64,000 nucleotides of DNA from Porphyra umbilicalis (taxonomy: Eukaryota; Rhodophyta; Bangiophyceae; Bangiales; Bangiaceae): NCBI GenBank assembly GCA_002049455.2, contig KV919064.1:30373-94372 (forward strand), written 5' to 3'. Below are positions 21,973-34,084 of this stretch, one piece after another. A model generated the notes under the pieces. The model saw nothing but the letters and a program-made list of their open reading frames with translations, searched no databases and was not told the origin of the DNA. Made by a program: the position numbers and the translations under genes. Position 1 is the stretch's first letter. Each line of letters opens with the position of its first letter.

Positions 21973-23725
21973 GGTTGGTGGTGGAGATCACTCAGTGCGA
22001 GAGGCGATAGGGAGGAGGATGTCTAGCGACCAGTGACTTCTGCAATGCAGTAAGCGGGACGTCGCCGGTCGGTTGCCAACTGACACGGCGTTGAGTGACT
22101 AGGAAGATTCGGAAAATGGTCTCGGCCTGTCGGAATTTCTGCACAGTCCGCACCTTTAGGAGGCGACTGCTTCATGTATTTCTGTGTCCATGGCTACGAG
22201 TCTGCTTGGATGGTGCCAATTGGTGTGCCACTTTGCTTGGATAGACGAGACCATCGAATTGAGTTCTCGTGATTCAGCGTAAATTTCAATAGTTCTGATC
22301 AACCGTCCTTACCTCGATCGGACGTGTCGTGAGTGCTGAACCTTGCCGTCACCGCCGTGTCGCTGAGCGTCCATCACCGCGGCGACGGAGAACGATGAGT
22401 AGCACCGCGCCGCCACTGGCACCACGGACGCTTGTTTCTTGTGACGCTCCTACGGGCATCATAGGTAATTGACCAGCACAGCCGCTTCCTCAATTTGAGC
22501 AGCCGCGAGCGTGCATCTAGCCATTCACGAACATGTTCCCGAGGGTAGCTATTCTCAACTTCAATTCTCCGACCGCTAGTGCTATCGGTAATCCCGCGCG
22601 TGCAAGTCCGTCTGTTTTGCCCTTGCTCGGCACTTTATCAAGCACGCTCCGTAAAACGAAAGCCCCCTCATCAGATGCCCGAAGAAATGGCGCTTATGAT
22701 GACGTGCACCATCTTGCCGCACCTGCAATACATTTTTGCAAGCACACGAGAGCATGCACCCGCGCCCCGTTGCGTGTCAGGCGCAACACCCTGACTTGCG
22801 CGGCACACTCTCAGTCTGCACCGGGTGCAGTGCTGGTCAATAAATTTTGGTGCAGTTTGGAGATCTGGCCCTCAAGGAATCAGCGCCGGCCTTTGCGTTG
22901 CTACGGCAAACAAGTAGCACAAGCTCAAGTCCGATTCGTAGGGACTGCGTACTGCTTTGCTTCTTTCTCTGCCGTGGGGGCCCGTGAAGCGTTGGGCTCG
23001 TTATGGGGCCGACCCGTTTGCGCACGAGTATCATCAATGCCACTCAGGTCGGCTTCTGCGATCGATCTTCTCACCACAGCGGGGCCAATGGTCGAAGAAA
23101 TTTGAAATGGGGGCCATTGTTTGTCAGTTGGCCGGCCGTATCTCCCTGGCGTGACCTCGTACAGGAAGCCTGAGAGGCAGGGGGGTGGATTGAGGGCACT
23201 TCCCGCGGGGTGCCGGCGTGACAGTGCCGTTCTTGCTGCTTCATGAGGTGGGAGTCCACGTATGCTCTCGGCAAGCATTGGCTGTAGACGTCGCGAGCAC
23301 CAACATCGCGCACCATCGTGGCCACCGTCATTGCCTACACTGTCGCCGTCACAGCCTCGATGATCGTCGCCACTGTCATATTGCTGTATTCTTAATTTTG
23401 GCCGATCCCGTCGATGTCAAGAGGGGTGTTCAACAGTGTGAAACAGCGTCTCAGCCATCTATTCAGCCGGATAAAGTCGATCGACCAATGGGCAGTTGTC
23501 CCAGACCTCTTCTTGAATTTGACCTCATCGGCAAAAATTGGGAAGACAGCAATACCTCAATTTTATGCCCCTCGCTCCCCCTGTGTATTTCTTCCGTACC
23601 GGCACGCCTCCATCCACTGCATGTTTACTCTCGGTAGGATCGTCGCTCCGTACTTGGGCGCTAATGCGTTTTCCTTCTTCTTCGTCGGCGCTGCCTGTGT
23701 TGGCGGGCCGCCATGTCCAGGTGTC
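21973..23725. other. No gene supported; weak plus-strand frames
   Basis: Plus frames at 22533-23105 and 23414-23839 are open for 190 and 141 codons. The latter contains natural-looking pieces (VFNSVKQRLSHLFSRIKSID) but no recognised domain and no neighbours to support it. Confidence 0.4.
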
Positions 23726-24073
23726 TCATGTGCTATTGTCAACTTTTCTATCTCCGTCAAAGAATGGGTAGCACATTTGTGCGCTCATCTGGAATACCAA
23801 GGAGTGTTTGTTGCAGCCATTGCTTACAATTTTGACTGACTGTGCTCTGTCTACTTCGTTTGCTATGATGCATTGGACGTTCTTTCCTGCTGTCTTGTCT
23901 TTCAATACAACGTGTAGTTGCTCTGGCATCTTCGTTGTGGGCGGGAGACGCTTTAGTACCGCGGTTTTCTCGTCCGATTCATGTACCTGTTTATTTTTTC
24001 GACAGAGAGTAAATGCCTGACCCATGTTGTATCGTACTACCGTCTCTCGTTCTCTATATGAAATCTCGGACAT
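23726..24073 (-). CDS. Short hypothetical protein, 115 aa
   Basis: This minus-strand frame from ATG 24073 has balanced composition (RYNMGQAFTLCRKNKQVHES, MPEQLHVVLKDKTAGKNVQC). It overlaps a plus-strand frame, so only one of the two can be real; the minus one is the more protein-like. Family unknown. It may be a fragment of a larger lost gene. Confidence 0.25.
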   Translation of the reverse strand: MSEISYRERETVVRYNMGQAFTLCRKNKQVHESDEKTAVLKRLPPTTKMPEQLHVVLKDKTAGKNVQCIIANEVDRAQSVKIVSNGCNKHSLVFQMSAQMCYPFFDGDRKVDNST

Positions 24074-24890
24074 TTCGCATGGCGGTGAAGAAGCGGCTAT
24101 CCAGCTCTGCTATCAAAAATCTTGTATTTCGTGGCTCTTTAGCTCCAGGATCATCTCGCCATGCGCCGGCCGCCGCCGTGGCCCTCTGGATCTCCCTATA
24201 AGTGAAGAAATAGCTGTGCTGGTGTCAGCGTCCATTTGCCGAACGTGCTTCCTGTTGTCCGGCGAGGGCACGAGCGCGCGCTAAGTCTGGTGACGTGGCT
24301 TTTCTTCTGGCGCAAAGCGTTCCAGCGACCTGTGTCCGGTTCAGATGTCGCGCGCCGGTCCGAGCCATGAGTGAGCGCGACAGTCTGACAGTTGTGCATC
24401 CTGGAGCCGTTGGGAATTGGCGTTCGTAAAGACTGGTGGGAGAGAGCGGCAGAATACACGGCGGACTGTCTTCAGGTGGTCGCCCGCTGGATGGCGGGAC
24501 AGGATCATGCAACCGCGTGGCGGAGTAGGAGCTCTACTGTGGGATAGCAAAACCCGAGAACGCGGTATGTCTCAGGGTCGAGGAAAATGCGGGACTTGCT
24601 CAGCTAGAAGACGCGCACGTTTGCGTGGACTCTCTCTCTGAATCAGCCGGGCGAGTTGTAGATAGATGGAGGTCAGTGGACTGCGTCACACGCATTGAAA
24701 CAAGTTTCTTTCGATGCCTTCCTTTTCTGATCGACAATTGGAGGGCCCGTGCGGCAGGCACACGCTGCGGGAAGTTCGGAACTGAATTCGTTAGACTAGG
24801 CCGTTTTCGCGCCCGCTGTCTTGGCAGCAGCATGTGATATCTCAATTAGAGTCTGACACATAAGCTTTGTCGTCTGAGACTACAGCAAAC
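24074..24890. other. No gene supported
   Basis: Only short open frames without recognisable content. Confidence 0.5.
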
Positions 24891-25533
24891 TCAAGTAGCG
24901 GCCAATACAGCAAGCAGGGCGTCCTGCGACGGATGGAGCGTCGCGGGCGCCAACGGTTTCAGTGGACTGCACGCCGGCAGTTTCCAGCGATCTAGCCAGA
25001 GCGGCGGATGAATCTCAAGACATTTGAGGCGCCATCTCTGCCAACCAATGTCAAATAGAGCCATCAAAAAGGCGTTGGTGACTGCATACGCCTCATACAG
25101 CAATCTAAGGGCGTCTAAACGTCGTGGTGTGCGCCGGGGGCGGCCAAATTCTCTGGAAGCGACCTCATCGTGACCTTTAGGGCTAGGGATTCCGGCAAAT
25201 GCGACGCGAAGAGGGCGTCGTAAATGACGGCGGTGACAACGGGAGTTGGAAGCCCCGTACTGTCGAACGGATGGCGTCGAGGTGCATGGAGTACGCACAG
25301 ATGGAGTGCGAGATAAAGACCTGGAGGGAGATGGCGTCGACACCAACGGCGTCGACGGGGATGGCGTGGGCGTAGATGGCGGAGGCGGAGACAGCATGGA
25401 CAATGATGACGGGAAGAATGGCGATAGTGAAAATGCTGGGGCCGCCGGGGCAACCGGTGGTCGGGTCGGCGACGTCAGGGACGACAACAGCGGGTACAGG
25501 GGCGAACCAGTGCCGGTATAGACGGCTCAACAT
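24891..25533 (-). pseudogene. Decayed minus-strand gene over a minisatellite
   Basis: Protein-like pieces lie in different minus frames: VVTAVIYDALFASHLPESLA at about 25130-25240, and LYEAYAVTNAFLMALFDIGW ending near 24891. The upstream part is a Ser/Thr/Pro repeat created by the minisatellite at 25245-25400. Frame changes without homopolymers suggest true decay. Family not recognised. Confidence 0.3.
25245..25400. repeat. Degenerate GATGGCGTCGAC minisatellite
   Basis: Multiple imperfect copies of a 12-18 bp motif such as GATGGCGTCGA(C/G) give an Asp-Gly-Val repeat on plus and Ser-Thr-Pro on minus. Confidence 0.6.
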
Positions 25534-26489
25534 CCATTCATTGACGTGCTCCCTTTAGCCAATCAACGCGAGCTGCAGTTTGCTCTCAGGTGCCCGTTCC
25601 GCCATACGCCATTTCGATTCGACTGGAAGGTGATCTCGCAAAGAGGTGCTTCAGGAGAATATTGGGCTGGGTGCTGGGGTACTCTCAGGAATATTCATCG
25701 ACGATCGCTGGCCGAAACGCACCATCGCGGCCGGCAGGTGGGCCCCGTCACCTGTTGGGCACGGCGAGCCCACTGCTGATTGGTCAGCGCAATGACAGAC
25801 CATGGAATGGTTCGACTTCTCGAGCTCAAAGGCTCTAAATGTCAGGGCGTTGCAGAGCACGTTTTGCGCGACCGGAAGCGAATCATGAAGTGAGACGGGA
25901 AGTAACGAGACAAGATCTCAGTGAGACCCCGGAATCAGCGCCGTAGAGTAGTGTTGAGTAACGCTTCCATTGTTGTGTGCTGGAAATACAGACGTCTCCG
26001 CTTTTGTAGCTGTTCTACACGATAGTAGATTGTCAAGTGGCTGTCAAGACTTGACCGCACTGGAAGACCACACTGGAAGCTCAATCAAGCGTGCTGTGCA
26101 TGCATGTGCAACGGAGGACAGAACGCCTGCAGCGAGTTTTTGTCGGGCATGAATGTTCTATGCACGGCTAAGGGAGAAGCCAAAACCTGCGATTGAACGA
26201 CCGCAATGTAACCTGTCAATGAAAGCGAGCACGGAACGTAGAAAAGATTGATTTCCGCTTGTCTTTCGGGTTAGGCAAGTAACCTATCGATTAGCACAAG
26301 AACTTCTTTTCGAATTAGATGCGGATTTGTTTGTACTTTTAACGGCCCTACGGAATTTCGAAGACGTCCTTCACCCGTGGATGCTCGTGGCAAGGCGTCT
26401 TCGCTGGGGGGCGACAACGGGCGTCTTCGCGTACGCTCTGCTACGACCGTTCGTGGCTTGATCGGTTAGCGCACTGCAGGCGTCTGGTA
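25534..26489. other. No gene supported
   Basis: AT-richer DNA with short frames only. I see no structural RNA or repeat in it. Confidence 0.5.
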
Positions 26490-27555
26490 ATGCGGTGCCG
26501 GACGTCTCTCCACTCTCGCTCTACGCCTCGTCTCACGCGCAGTTCCTTTCCGCTCTCCTCCCACGCTGCCTTCTTGACTTTTTACCGCAGCCTCCATCGC
26601 TGCCGCCACCGACGCGATGGCGGTGGCGGCGTGTCGTGCGCCGGGCGCCTTCGCCGTCGTTTACGAGTTTTCCTTGGAAGGAACGTGCGCTCCGCATGCG
26701 GCCATGCATTTCACGACCGCCTCAACCGCCGCTGCCGCATTCATGTGCACCATCGTCCCAGGAGTTCTCATTGCCGCAGCCACCGTAGTTTCATCCGACA
26801 GTACGGCGGCATCGGTGCCGGCGCGGCGGCCGCCCCGGTTGTTGCCGCCTGGGGTAGTTAGAGGAGTGGCGGCACCGGAGGCGGCGTGGGCGGCGACGAC
26901 TAGCCCGAAGACACGCGCACTTCCGTGGCCACAGCCGCCCCATGGATGAGGACTGGTACAGGGGCGACGGTTACGGCGCGGCAGTTTACACGGTCGCCGC
27001 CGTCCTGCGGGGATTAAGTGATGGTGGCGCTAGTGGTGGCGTGGGCGGCCATGAAGATGCTTCCAGCACGCGCGCCGCCGCGGCCGCAGCCGCCACGTCA
27101 CCGACATGCATTACGCAGGCAGCAGCTCACTGGCAGATGGGATGTCCCCCAGGAGATCTTGGGCGCCCGTCCGCACGCGGCCCTGCCGGCGGCCTTGCGC
27201 CAGTAGCCGCTTGCGGGTGCACGGACGACGGCGGACGGTGGTACGTGTCGACGTTTCCCCCTCTAGCCTTAATCGGTGGCGCCACGCCCGCCCCACTCCC
27301 GGATATACTTCCCCGGGGCCGCAGCAGCCCCGACGCCGACCCTGTCAGAGGGCCCGCCCAACCTGGTGGCGGGCCCGTGCGCCGTCGCGCCCCCAACGGC
27401 GGCCGATACGGTCGAAGAGGCTTCCGAGACAGATGCAGGAGCCCACCCCGCCGCCACGGCCGCGAGCGGCGGCGGGTAGGTGACCGTCACCCTCAGCGTG
27501 GCCGCTGCGGCACATATCGGCCGCTGGTCGGCCAAGCGACGTCGCCGCCCCGCCC
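26490..27555. other. GC-rich block, possible exons but none defined
   Basis: A plus frame at 26617-26949 begins MAVAACRAPGAFAVVYEFSL and contains a hydrophobic stretch (FMCTIVPGVLIAAATVV). It is followed by another frame from 26942. Both could be exons of the ORF beginning at 27556, but I find no splice sites that join them convincingly. Confidence 0.3.
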
Positions 27556-28152
27556 GTGACAGCGGCGGCGGTGCCGGTTGGCGCATCCCCACCGTGGCCT
27601 CACTCCGCGGTCCGACCCGTTGTGTCAGTGCACCACCCCCTTGACGTGGCGTTCGACGCGTGCGTAACCGCGGCAGACGCGCTGCCGCAGTGGTTGGCGA
27701 CGGAGGGCGGCTATGCCGGCGCGGGCGTGACCTTTACCGTCTTTGCGCGGGCGCTGGCCTCCCAATTCTTTTCCATCGGCGCGAGGGTGCCAGAGGTCTT
27801 CGACCCCGCCCCATTTGCGGGCGTCATCACCCCTAACACGGTGCACTCCGTCCTCTCCCTGGTGCGCGAGAACGGGCTTGGGTGACTGTCCGCGTTAGGG
27901 CTCGCCCACCTCTTCCGCCTGCCCCCAGCGGTGCGCGTCGGGCTGACGCTCTTCCACGTCGTTGGCAGTGGGATCCGCTGCGAACTCGCACGGCGGCTGC
28001 ACACGGGCCACCTCGCGGCCGTGGCGTTGGTCTTTGAGGCAGGTTTGAATAGCCTTGTCCCGTCGTGGGTGCTTGCGAGGTGCCTCTTTGACGACCACGC
28101 GGTGCAGGCGTCTCGTCTATGTCCATCCTTGTTTTGGGGCCGATGGCGTTGA
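27556..28152 (+). pseudogene. Hypothetical gene interrupted by one in-frame TGA
   Basis: The frame reads HPLDVAFDACVTAADALPQW ... VTFTVFARALASQFF ... LSLVRENGLG, meets a TGA at 27883, then continues in the same frame as LSALGLAHLFRLPPAVRVGL ... HLAAVALVFEAGLNS to 28152. The uniform composition on both sides suggests one gene with a nonsense change, or a short unrecognised intron around the stop. The part after 28391 (next entry) may be its last exon. Family unknown. Confidence 0.35.
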
Positions 28153-28390
28153 GAACAGCCGTTGCGATTCGTTTGTGTTACTTGGGCACAGCCTTAGGGA
28201 CCCGACGGGCGCGGAGGCGGGGAGCAACGGGAGAATGCGCGTGCCCCGTTTTCCTTGTTCAATTGATCTGCTTCCCTTGGCCAGATACTGACTCGCTGTG
28301 GCGCTGCGACGTGTTCTATTTTTTCCTCCCGGGCCTTGATGCTCTCTGGCTTGTATGGCTGGCCGTCTTTTGCACGGCAGCGGTGGTTGA

Positions 28391-28603
28391 GAAGCGCGGG
28401 CGCGCGGGGCGGCCGATTGTGACGGGCGTGACGCTGTGTTCAAGAACTACGTCGGCGGCACAGAGACGGCCAAGGTGTACGCGGCGCTGCTCGGCCGCCT
28501 GCGGGGGTACACTGCCGTAAAGCCCATGTGTGTGGCGTTTGGGGTGGCAGTCGCCGCGACGGTCAAAGAGCGGCTGGTGTGGGCACACAAGCACCGCACG
28601 TGA
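28391..28603 (+). CDS. C-terminal exon fragment, unknown protein
   Basis: This 70-codon frame has natural composition (DAVFKNYVGGTETAKVYAAL, TVKERLVWAHKHRT-stop). It has no start codon of its own and probably belongs with the interrupted frame upstream; about 240 bases between them could be an intron. Confidence 0.3.
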   Translation, partial: EARARGAADCDGRDAVFKNYVGGTETAKVYAALLGRLRGYTAVKPMCVAFGVAVAATVKERLVWAHKHRT

Positions 28604-31205
28604 GGATGGAGAGGGGGAGGGGGGGGGGGCTGGGCGTGGCAGCCCGGGCGCGCCTCTCGACGGGCGGCTGGGCGAGGGTGCGGATGGCCATAGAAAAGAC
28701 AGGAAACCAAGTTGGAGAGACGCCGGGCGGAGGCAAGTACAGCACTAACATGGTGGCAGCGCGGCCGTCAGCCTGGCACCGCCAGTCATCCGCCGCTGGC
28801 CCTCGAAGACGGGGGCGGGCCGGCAGTCATGGCGGCGCGCCGGGAATTCCGCACAAGCTGCACTCTGCATTCCGGCGGCGGAATCCCGCGTGTGGCAGCA
28901 GAACCCGTAACCGCTGCGGTAGGATGGAACCAGAACGCGTACACGGGCCGCCCCCGACGACGGCGGCTCCCCCACCCTGTCACCCCAGCGGTGGGGCACG
29001 GCCACGGGGACGAGCCGGGAGGCCGCCCTCTGCTTCTGAGGAAGACCGCCCGCGGATCCGCACTCGTGCCCGCACCCGTTCCCGTGCCCGTGCCCGCGCG
29101 CGCACCCGGGCACGCGTCAATGGCCGTGGTACCCGAAAAACCAGCAGGCCGTCCCCTTTGTCCCCCCGCACATCAGCCGCAGAGCTGCAGGCGGGTACGA
29201 AGCCGCCGCCAAGTCGCTCTCTACCCCACACTCTCTCCCGGCTGGCCGTCGGGCTGCGCGCCCGCTGTTCATTTCTGCGGCGTCCACTCTTAGGTGGCGG
29301 CGGCGACGCGGGCGTCTGCGGCAGCGGCGACGGCGACGCAACAGCTTCCTGCCAGCCGCCAACGCGGGGCTTCGACGGCGCTGCTGACAGGAGAGACCAC
29401 CTGGAAGAGTCCACCCGACGCCCGTTGGCGGAGAGGGCGCGGTGACGACGACGCCCATCGCAGCCGCCGCGGCTGTGGGGCTCATCAGTTTCCGACGAGT
29501 TGCCGACATCCTTCCTGCCGCCGCGACCTCCTGCCCCTTGCTGCGTAAGACAAGGCACTGCCGACGAGCGCCTTGGTCGATGAGACAAACGGCGCGGTAG
29601 TTGGGGAGGGAGGCGTCTCGCGAGTGGAAGAAGTACGCTGTGTCCCAAAAAGCAGCGCAGGCCGCCGACCGCCGCAGAGGCGGCGGTCGGACTTCATCCG
29701 AGGGCTTGGGGCGGGGAGCACTCCGCATGAAGACCGCCGCCGGCGAACGCCACGGCGCCGCCGCCTCACGTTAGGGTGTCGGCAGACCTCTTTACCGACA
29801 GCGCTGTCCCGAGTCGGCGGCAGTACCGCCGCCGCCGCAGTCGGCGCTGATGTACCTCTCGTGAAGCACCGACACGCGGTCGCGGCAATGAGCCCAACCC
29901 CGGGCGGCCGGTCTGGTACGCGTGGCAGCGGCTTGCCCCTGCACCCGCCGACGTCGCCGCAGTACCAGCACCCGCATGACGCCGGTCTTGTGTGGGTGCC
30001 GAGGACACAGTGCCGGGCGCGTGCTGATGGGCAGCAAAGCTCTCACCGCGCTCCGCCGCCTGCGGATGGTGTTCGCATAAACCGGTCCGCGGCCACGGGG
30101 AACGCGCCTTCGGGGGGGCAGCGGGCTGTGAGGTGCGGAGATCTGCGGCAGCAAGGCAGTCGCCGCCTCCCGTTTGCCGCTGCGAATGGTGTGGGAGCAG
30201 TTGGGGACACGGTGGCGTGCGGCATGTCGGCTTATGCGTTGCTGCCGTCACTTATGCCTCGGCCACGGCCGCGCCGTGAAAGAATGCGAGAGAATGGGAG
30301 CGACGAGTGGAGAGGGAAACATGAAGAAAAGAACGGAGGGGATGCCTGCACAGCTGACAGCCCGTCAGCAAGTGGATAGTAGAAGACCCACGCGCAATCA
30401 CGCAGACCGCTCGACCCAGGAAGGTCCGAAAATTGTTTCGGGTGCACATGCCTGTCGTTTTCATGAACGCCTTGACATATTTTCGAGGCAAGCTACACAA
30501 CTCATCGTCACAACTCCAGTGACTGAGAAAGGGGCCAGTTGGTGCGTCCTTGAGCGAAACAACAAGGAGACGATGACGGAAACAGGGAGCCGATCCGACA
30601 CAAAGCCTACAGCGCTGATGCGACTGCTGCCAATTGCGTCCTGTCTGTCACGCTGCTTTTTGGTTCCGTGCACATTGTCGAGCCAGAGTGAGCGAGTCCG
30701 GAAGATATCGGTGGTGGCGGTTGGCCATTCAAGAGCGGGTGTGGAAAGCAGTGGTGGCAGTGGTCGGTCGCTTGGGCGCGCAAGGCGCAGCCGCGCAACT
30801 GCACTCGAGGCGGGGCTTCCGCGCTGCCGAGCTGCCACCGCCGTCGCTGCGGAAGTCTAGGGCACGACTGGCACCTCAACGCTAGTATGGCGCACACACT
30901 ACAATTAACCGCGGCGCCACTGCCTGCTGGCATCGGTCATGCAAGACTTATCGCTCTCGCCGGCGCGGCGCCCCCCTGCTCCCCTTGGAGGTGAAGCCAA
31001 ATCCCTGCACCTGGCCGCCCTTTCACATCTTCCACAACATGCGACTGCTATGGTGGTTCCGCCATGGTGCTGCAGGGGACTAACGCGCTGCCGTCTTCTC
31101 AGTTGTCTTGTGGGCACGGTCGCAGGCGGCCGCTAGCTTCGCCCCAAAGGATCTGGCACGTGCGGCCACCCAGGCGCACGGCCGCGGCTACGGGCGGCGT
31201 CGGGG
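28604..31205. other. GC-rich low-complexity block, no gene supported
   Basis: Long open frames on both strands are Arg/Pro/Ala-rich products of base composition. A CCCGTG-type simple repeat at about 29060-29110 encodes an Arg-Ala run. From 30260 to 30860 GC falls and only short frames remain. Confidence 0.4.
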
Positions 31206-31646
31206 ATGGGACGCCCGCATCCCCATTATTCCCACCATCACTACGACCACAATCATCACCATCATCATCACCACCGCGAGTCCCTTCGCACAAATATTGG
31301 TCAGGTGCTTCCTCCCCACTTCCACCCTGCCACGCGCGGGGTTGTGAGCGACGTGGCCGTGGTCGCGATCTTTGACGCCGCCACTGCCGTTGCGCGTAGT
31401 TTTGAGACTGCTCGGGACGAGGTGGTGGCCACAGTCGGCGCTCCACGACGGCCAACGGCTGAAGGAATATTCACGAGGGCTGAGTCCCATCTCACCGACG
31501 ACGTGCTGGCGCATGGTGGTTTGTATCATTCGTGCCTAGGGCACCTTCTATATGGATCCATCGGACCGCCTACACGGGACCTGGCGCGTTTAGCTCCAAA
31601 TGTGCTCTTGCATCTTCAGCCAAAGTCAGGGAGAGAGGAAAAGTAA
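31206..31646 (+). CDS. His-rich hypothetical ORF over a CAT repeat
   Basis: ATG 31206 opens a 146-codon frame whose first 25 residues are His-rich because of a CAC/CAT simple repeat at about 31225-31275. A more natural segment follows (VVSDVAVVAIFDAATAVARS, AESHLTDDVLAHGGLYHS). The start is doubtful and the frame may be a relic. No family recognised. Confidence 0.2.
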   Translation: MGRPHPHYSHHHYDHNHHHHHHHRESLRTNIGQVLPPHFHPATRGVVSDVAVVAIFDAATAVARSFETARDEVVATVGAPRRPTAEGIFTRAESHLTDDVLAHGGLYHSCLGHLLYGSIGPPTRDLARLAPNVLLHLQPKSGREEK

Positions 31647-31761
31647 AACACACCGTTTATACGGCTTCACCAGCTAGCACACGGGCGAGGCTCCGTTCAA
31701 TCCGTGTGAACTGGCCAGCTATTTGCTGCTCAGTGATGCAGCTCGTGGCCCGCGCCTGTAG

Positions 31762-32681
31762 TCAAACGCTGTCCTGCAGCAGTTGCTGGTTGAAGTGGAC
31801 GAAGCTGGGAATGATGACCTCAAAGACATTAAAGACACCCTCATCGGCAGGAAGTCTTGGGATTACGGAGGATGCCGCAAAACAGAGGTGCCATTGATAT
31901 TGAGAAAGGTGTTACCGGTGGCGTCATAAATGGGCGCGTTGTCAAACAGCAAGACACACGACGGAGCCTCGGGAACGCCTGGGGTGAACCGCCCCATCTA
32001 CTGGATGACACGGCCGAGGAAGAGCCGCCAGTCGTGGCTGGTCAGGGCGACCTCAGCCGTGGAAGAGTGAAAACCGAGAATGCGGCCGTCCGATGACACC
32101 GCCATCGTTGTGCTGACAAGGTCAACGTGACAAGGGCTGATGTCAAAAATGTTTACACGCTCCTCCGCCAGCACCCGCCCGTGGCGTCGAAGCACGTCGT
32201 TGCCATCTGTCTGGATCTCGTCCACAGACACGAGGCACCCACTGCCAATCAATTCTCGTATGACGGTATGTTCACGCCGGCGCTCAGGGTTGGCGGCGCA
32301 ATACAAACGAATGATGACTTTTCGGGTGAATCCAAGACATCGCAACATACTGTCAACCGTCTTCTTGGCTACCCTGAGGTGGGAAAGCTCATGGACAGCC
32401 CGCATCGCCGTCATCATTGCGGAGTGCTTGCGTTGCAACGCCAGAGGATGGCCGCGTACCAACGCCATGACGTCCCGGAGAAGAGTGTCGTCTTCCCAGA
32501 AGGAGTCCTCATGGCGGTTCTCGTGCTCTGGCACCCGGCAGACGCTCTGGTTGGCGCGAAAGTTCCGCAGCCAGCGTTCGATTTGCGCGGAGCGCACGCC
32601 AAAGAAGGCAGTGATGATGACCGGGGGCACATTGTGGTCGACCATAGAAACTACAGCGTAGCACAACGCAGGAGTGTACAT
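31762..32681 (-). pseudogene. Decayed IS630/Tc1-type DDE transposase
   Basis: From ATG 32681 the minus strand encodes an N-terminal helix-turn-helix-like region (ITAFFGVRSAQIERWLRNFR), then the first catalytic motif SVDEIQ. It stops at a TAG (31998-32000). Reading on in the same frame gives CVLLFDNAPIYDATGN, the second catalytic Asp. A TAA then replaces the Tyr of the PPYS motif near 31863. After SQDFLP a one-base loss moves the frame to EGVFNVFEV, which carries the third catalytic residue. The frame ends at 31762. All three DDE positions are recognisable but two stops and a frameshift make it inactive. It differs clearly from the intact transposase at 39621-40715. Confidence 0.75.
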
Positions 32682-32841
32682 GGGAGTACGGCTTCTCCTC
32701 TAACAGCAGGCCCGTTCGACTATACTCACTCACCAAGAGCACCACCGGTTGGTCCCCAACAGCTACGACCACCACAACCACCTGGACGCCCCCCACCTCG
32801 ACCACACTCGCCGGTTTCTTGAACACCCCGACTGCGATCTT

Positions 32842-33000
32842 GTTGAGCGCCACGGACACCAGCGGAAGACCCCAACACGGGCAACCACCACCGCCTTGAC
32901 CGCCGAGAGAAACGACGACGAACGCGTTGACCGCCCCCAAAACCAACGGAAGACCGCGACACGGACCACCAGCACCTCCTCTGACCGCCGAGCGATATCC
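32842..33000. repeat. About 85 bp tandem repeat, two degenerate units
   Basis: Two units share TTGA(C/G)CGCC, then CGGAAGACC, then TTGACCGCCGAG-like blocks in the same order. They lie just upstream of the decayed transposase. Confidence 0.5.
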
Positions 33001-34084
33001 GCCAGCAAAGAAGAAGGACGGCCGTGCGATGCATGTCCACCGCGTATCCGCAGATCAAGGTCACAACGACCTCTGACAGAGAGTCGAGAGTACCACGACG
33101 TGGCGTGAATGCCCGCCGCCGCGGTGGAGGTGGAAGCCAGAATGAGGACAAAGGGTCATCAGAGGGTGTGGCCCGATGTGCACGGGGAGATATTGAGAGG
33201 CTCGCACAGGGAACACGCACAAGAGCAGTCTGTTGATGGAACGGCGCACCAGCAGTCCTCGTCCGCCATTGGTCCAGCGTCTCGAGATAAAGAGGGGAAA
33301 GTTCCCACTGTGCCTCCGAAAAAAGAGGTGGCATGAGAATGAGGGGACGTACCATACGTCTCATGCTGGGTCTCTCATTTTATGAAAGAAGATGCATCTC
33401 TACCGGCGAACAGATGAATTTTGCGCCCTTTCTGGAAAACTCGAGACGTCACAGAGCCGCAAGGCGGTTTGCGTAATTACTTTTCGTCCCAAGACACGCA
33501 AAAGCAGACGTGCTCCTCACAACGGTTTTGGGTCAGCTGCGCTGAAGTCAGCAGAGAACTTCGTTCGCTGACGTGTGTTTGTGGTTTACGGCGCATTTAT
33601 TGCTGATCCCCCAATTCTGTCCTCATCGACCAGGAACGGTTCCCTGTATATCTCGATATGATCTTGCCTCATTGACGTGATCTGGGCCAATCGCCCTGTT
33701 CTCTTTATGACAGATTCCTTCCCAGGCCCAGTCTACACGGCGAGCGACGTGAACGTGATTCGGCGCCAATATGAACATAAGTCCGCCGAAAAACACGTGA
33801 TGTGGCGCCGTCTTTCTTCACGGCACGCACGAACACACTGTGCCAGAAGTTTATGGTCAGATCTGGCAGAGGGTGGGACGCGTGTCCCGCCGCCCCTGAT
33901 GCCCCCTCTGGCTAACGCGTGTGACACCGACGCAGCGAGAGCTCATACTTGGCTGCACCAAGCAGGCGTCTCTCGAGAACTGACGGGTCTTCCATCTCTA
34001 GATCCGAGTGGTGCAGTGTGAGGAGCCTCCTCGTCCAATCATTTCTGCGAAAGCCAAAAGACGCAAACGGCATATTGCTTTCCA
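33001..34084. other. No gene supported; solo repeat end near 33599
   Basis: TTATTGCTGATCCCCCAATT at about 33598-33617 matches one end of the 403 bp element at 20054, without the other end. The rest holds only short frames. Confidence 0.45.

Noticed and set aside
32127-32822. Plus-strand frame at 32127
   Set aside because: It is antisense to the decayed transposase, whose minus-strand motifs are clear.
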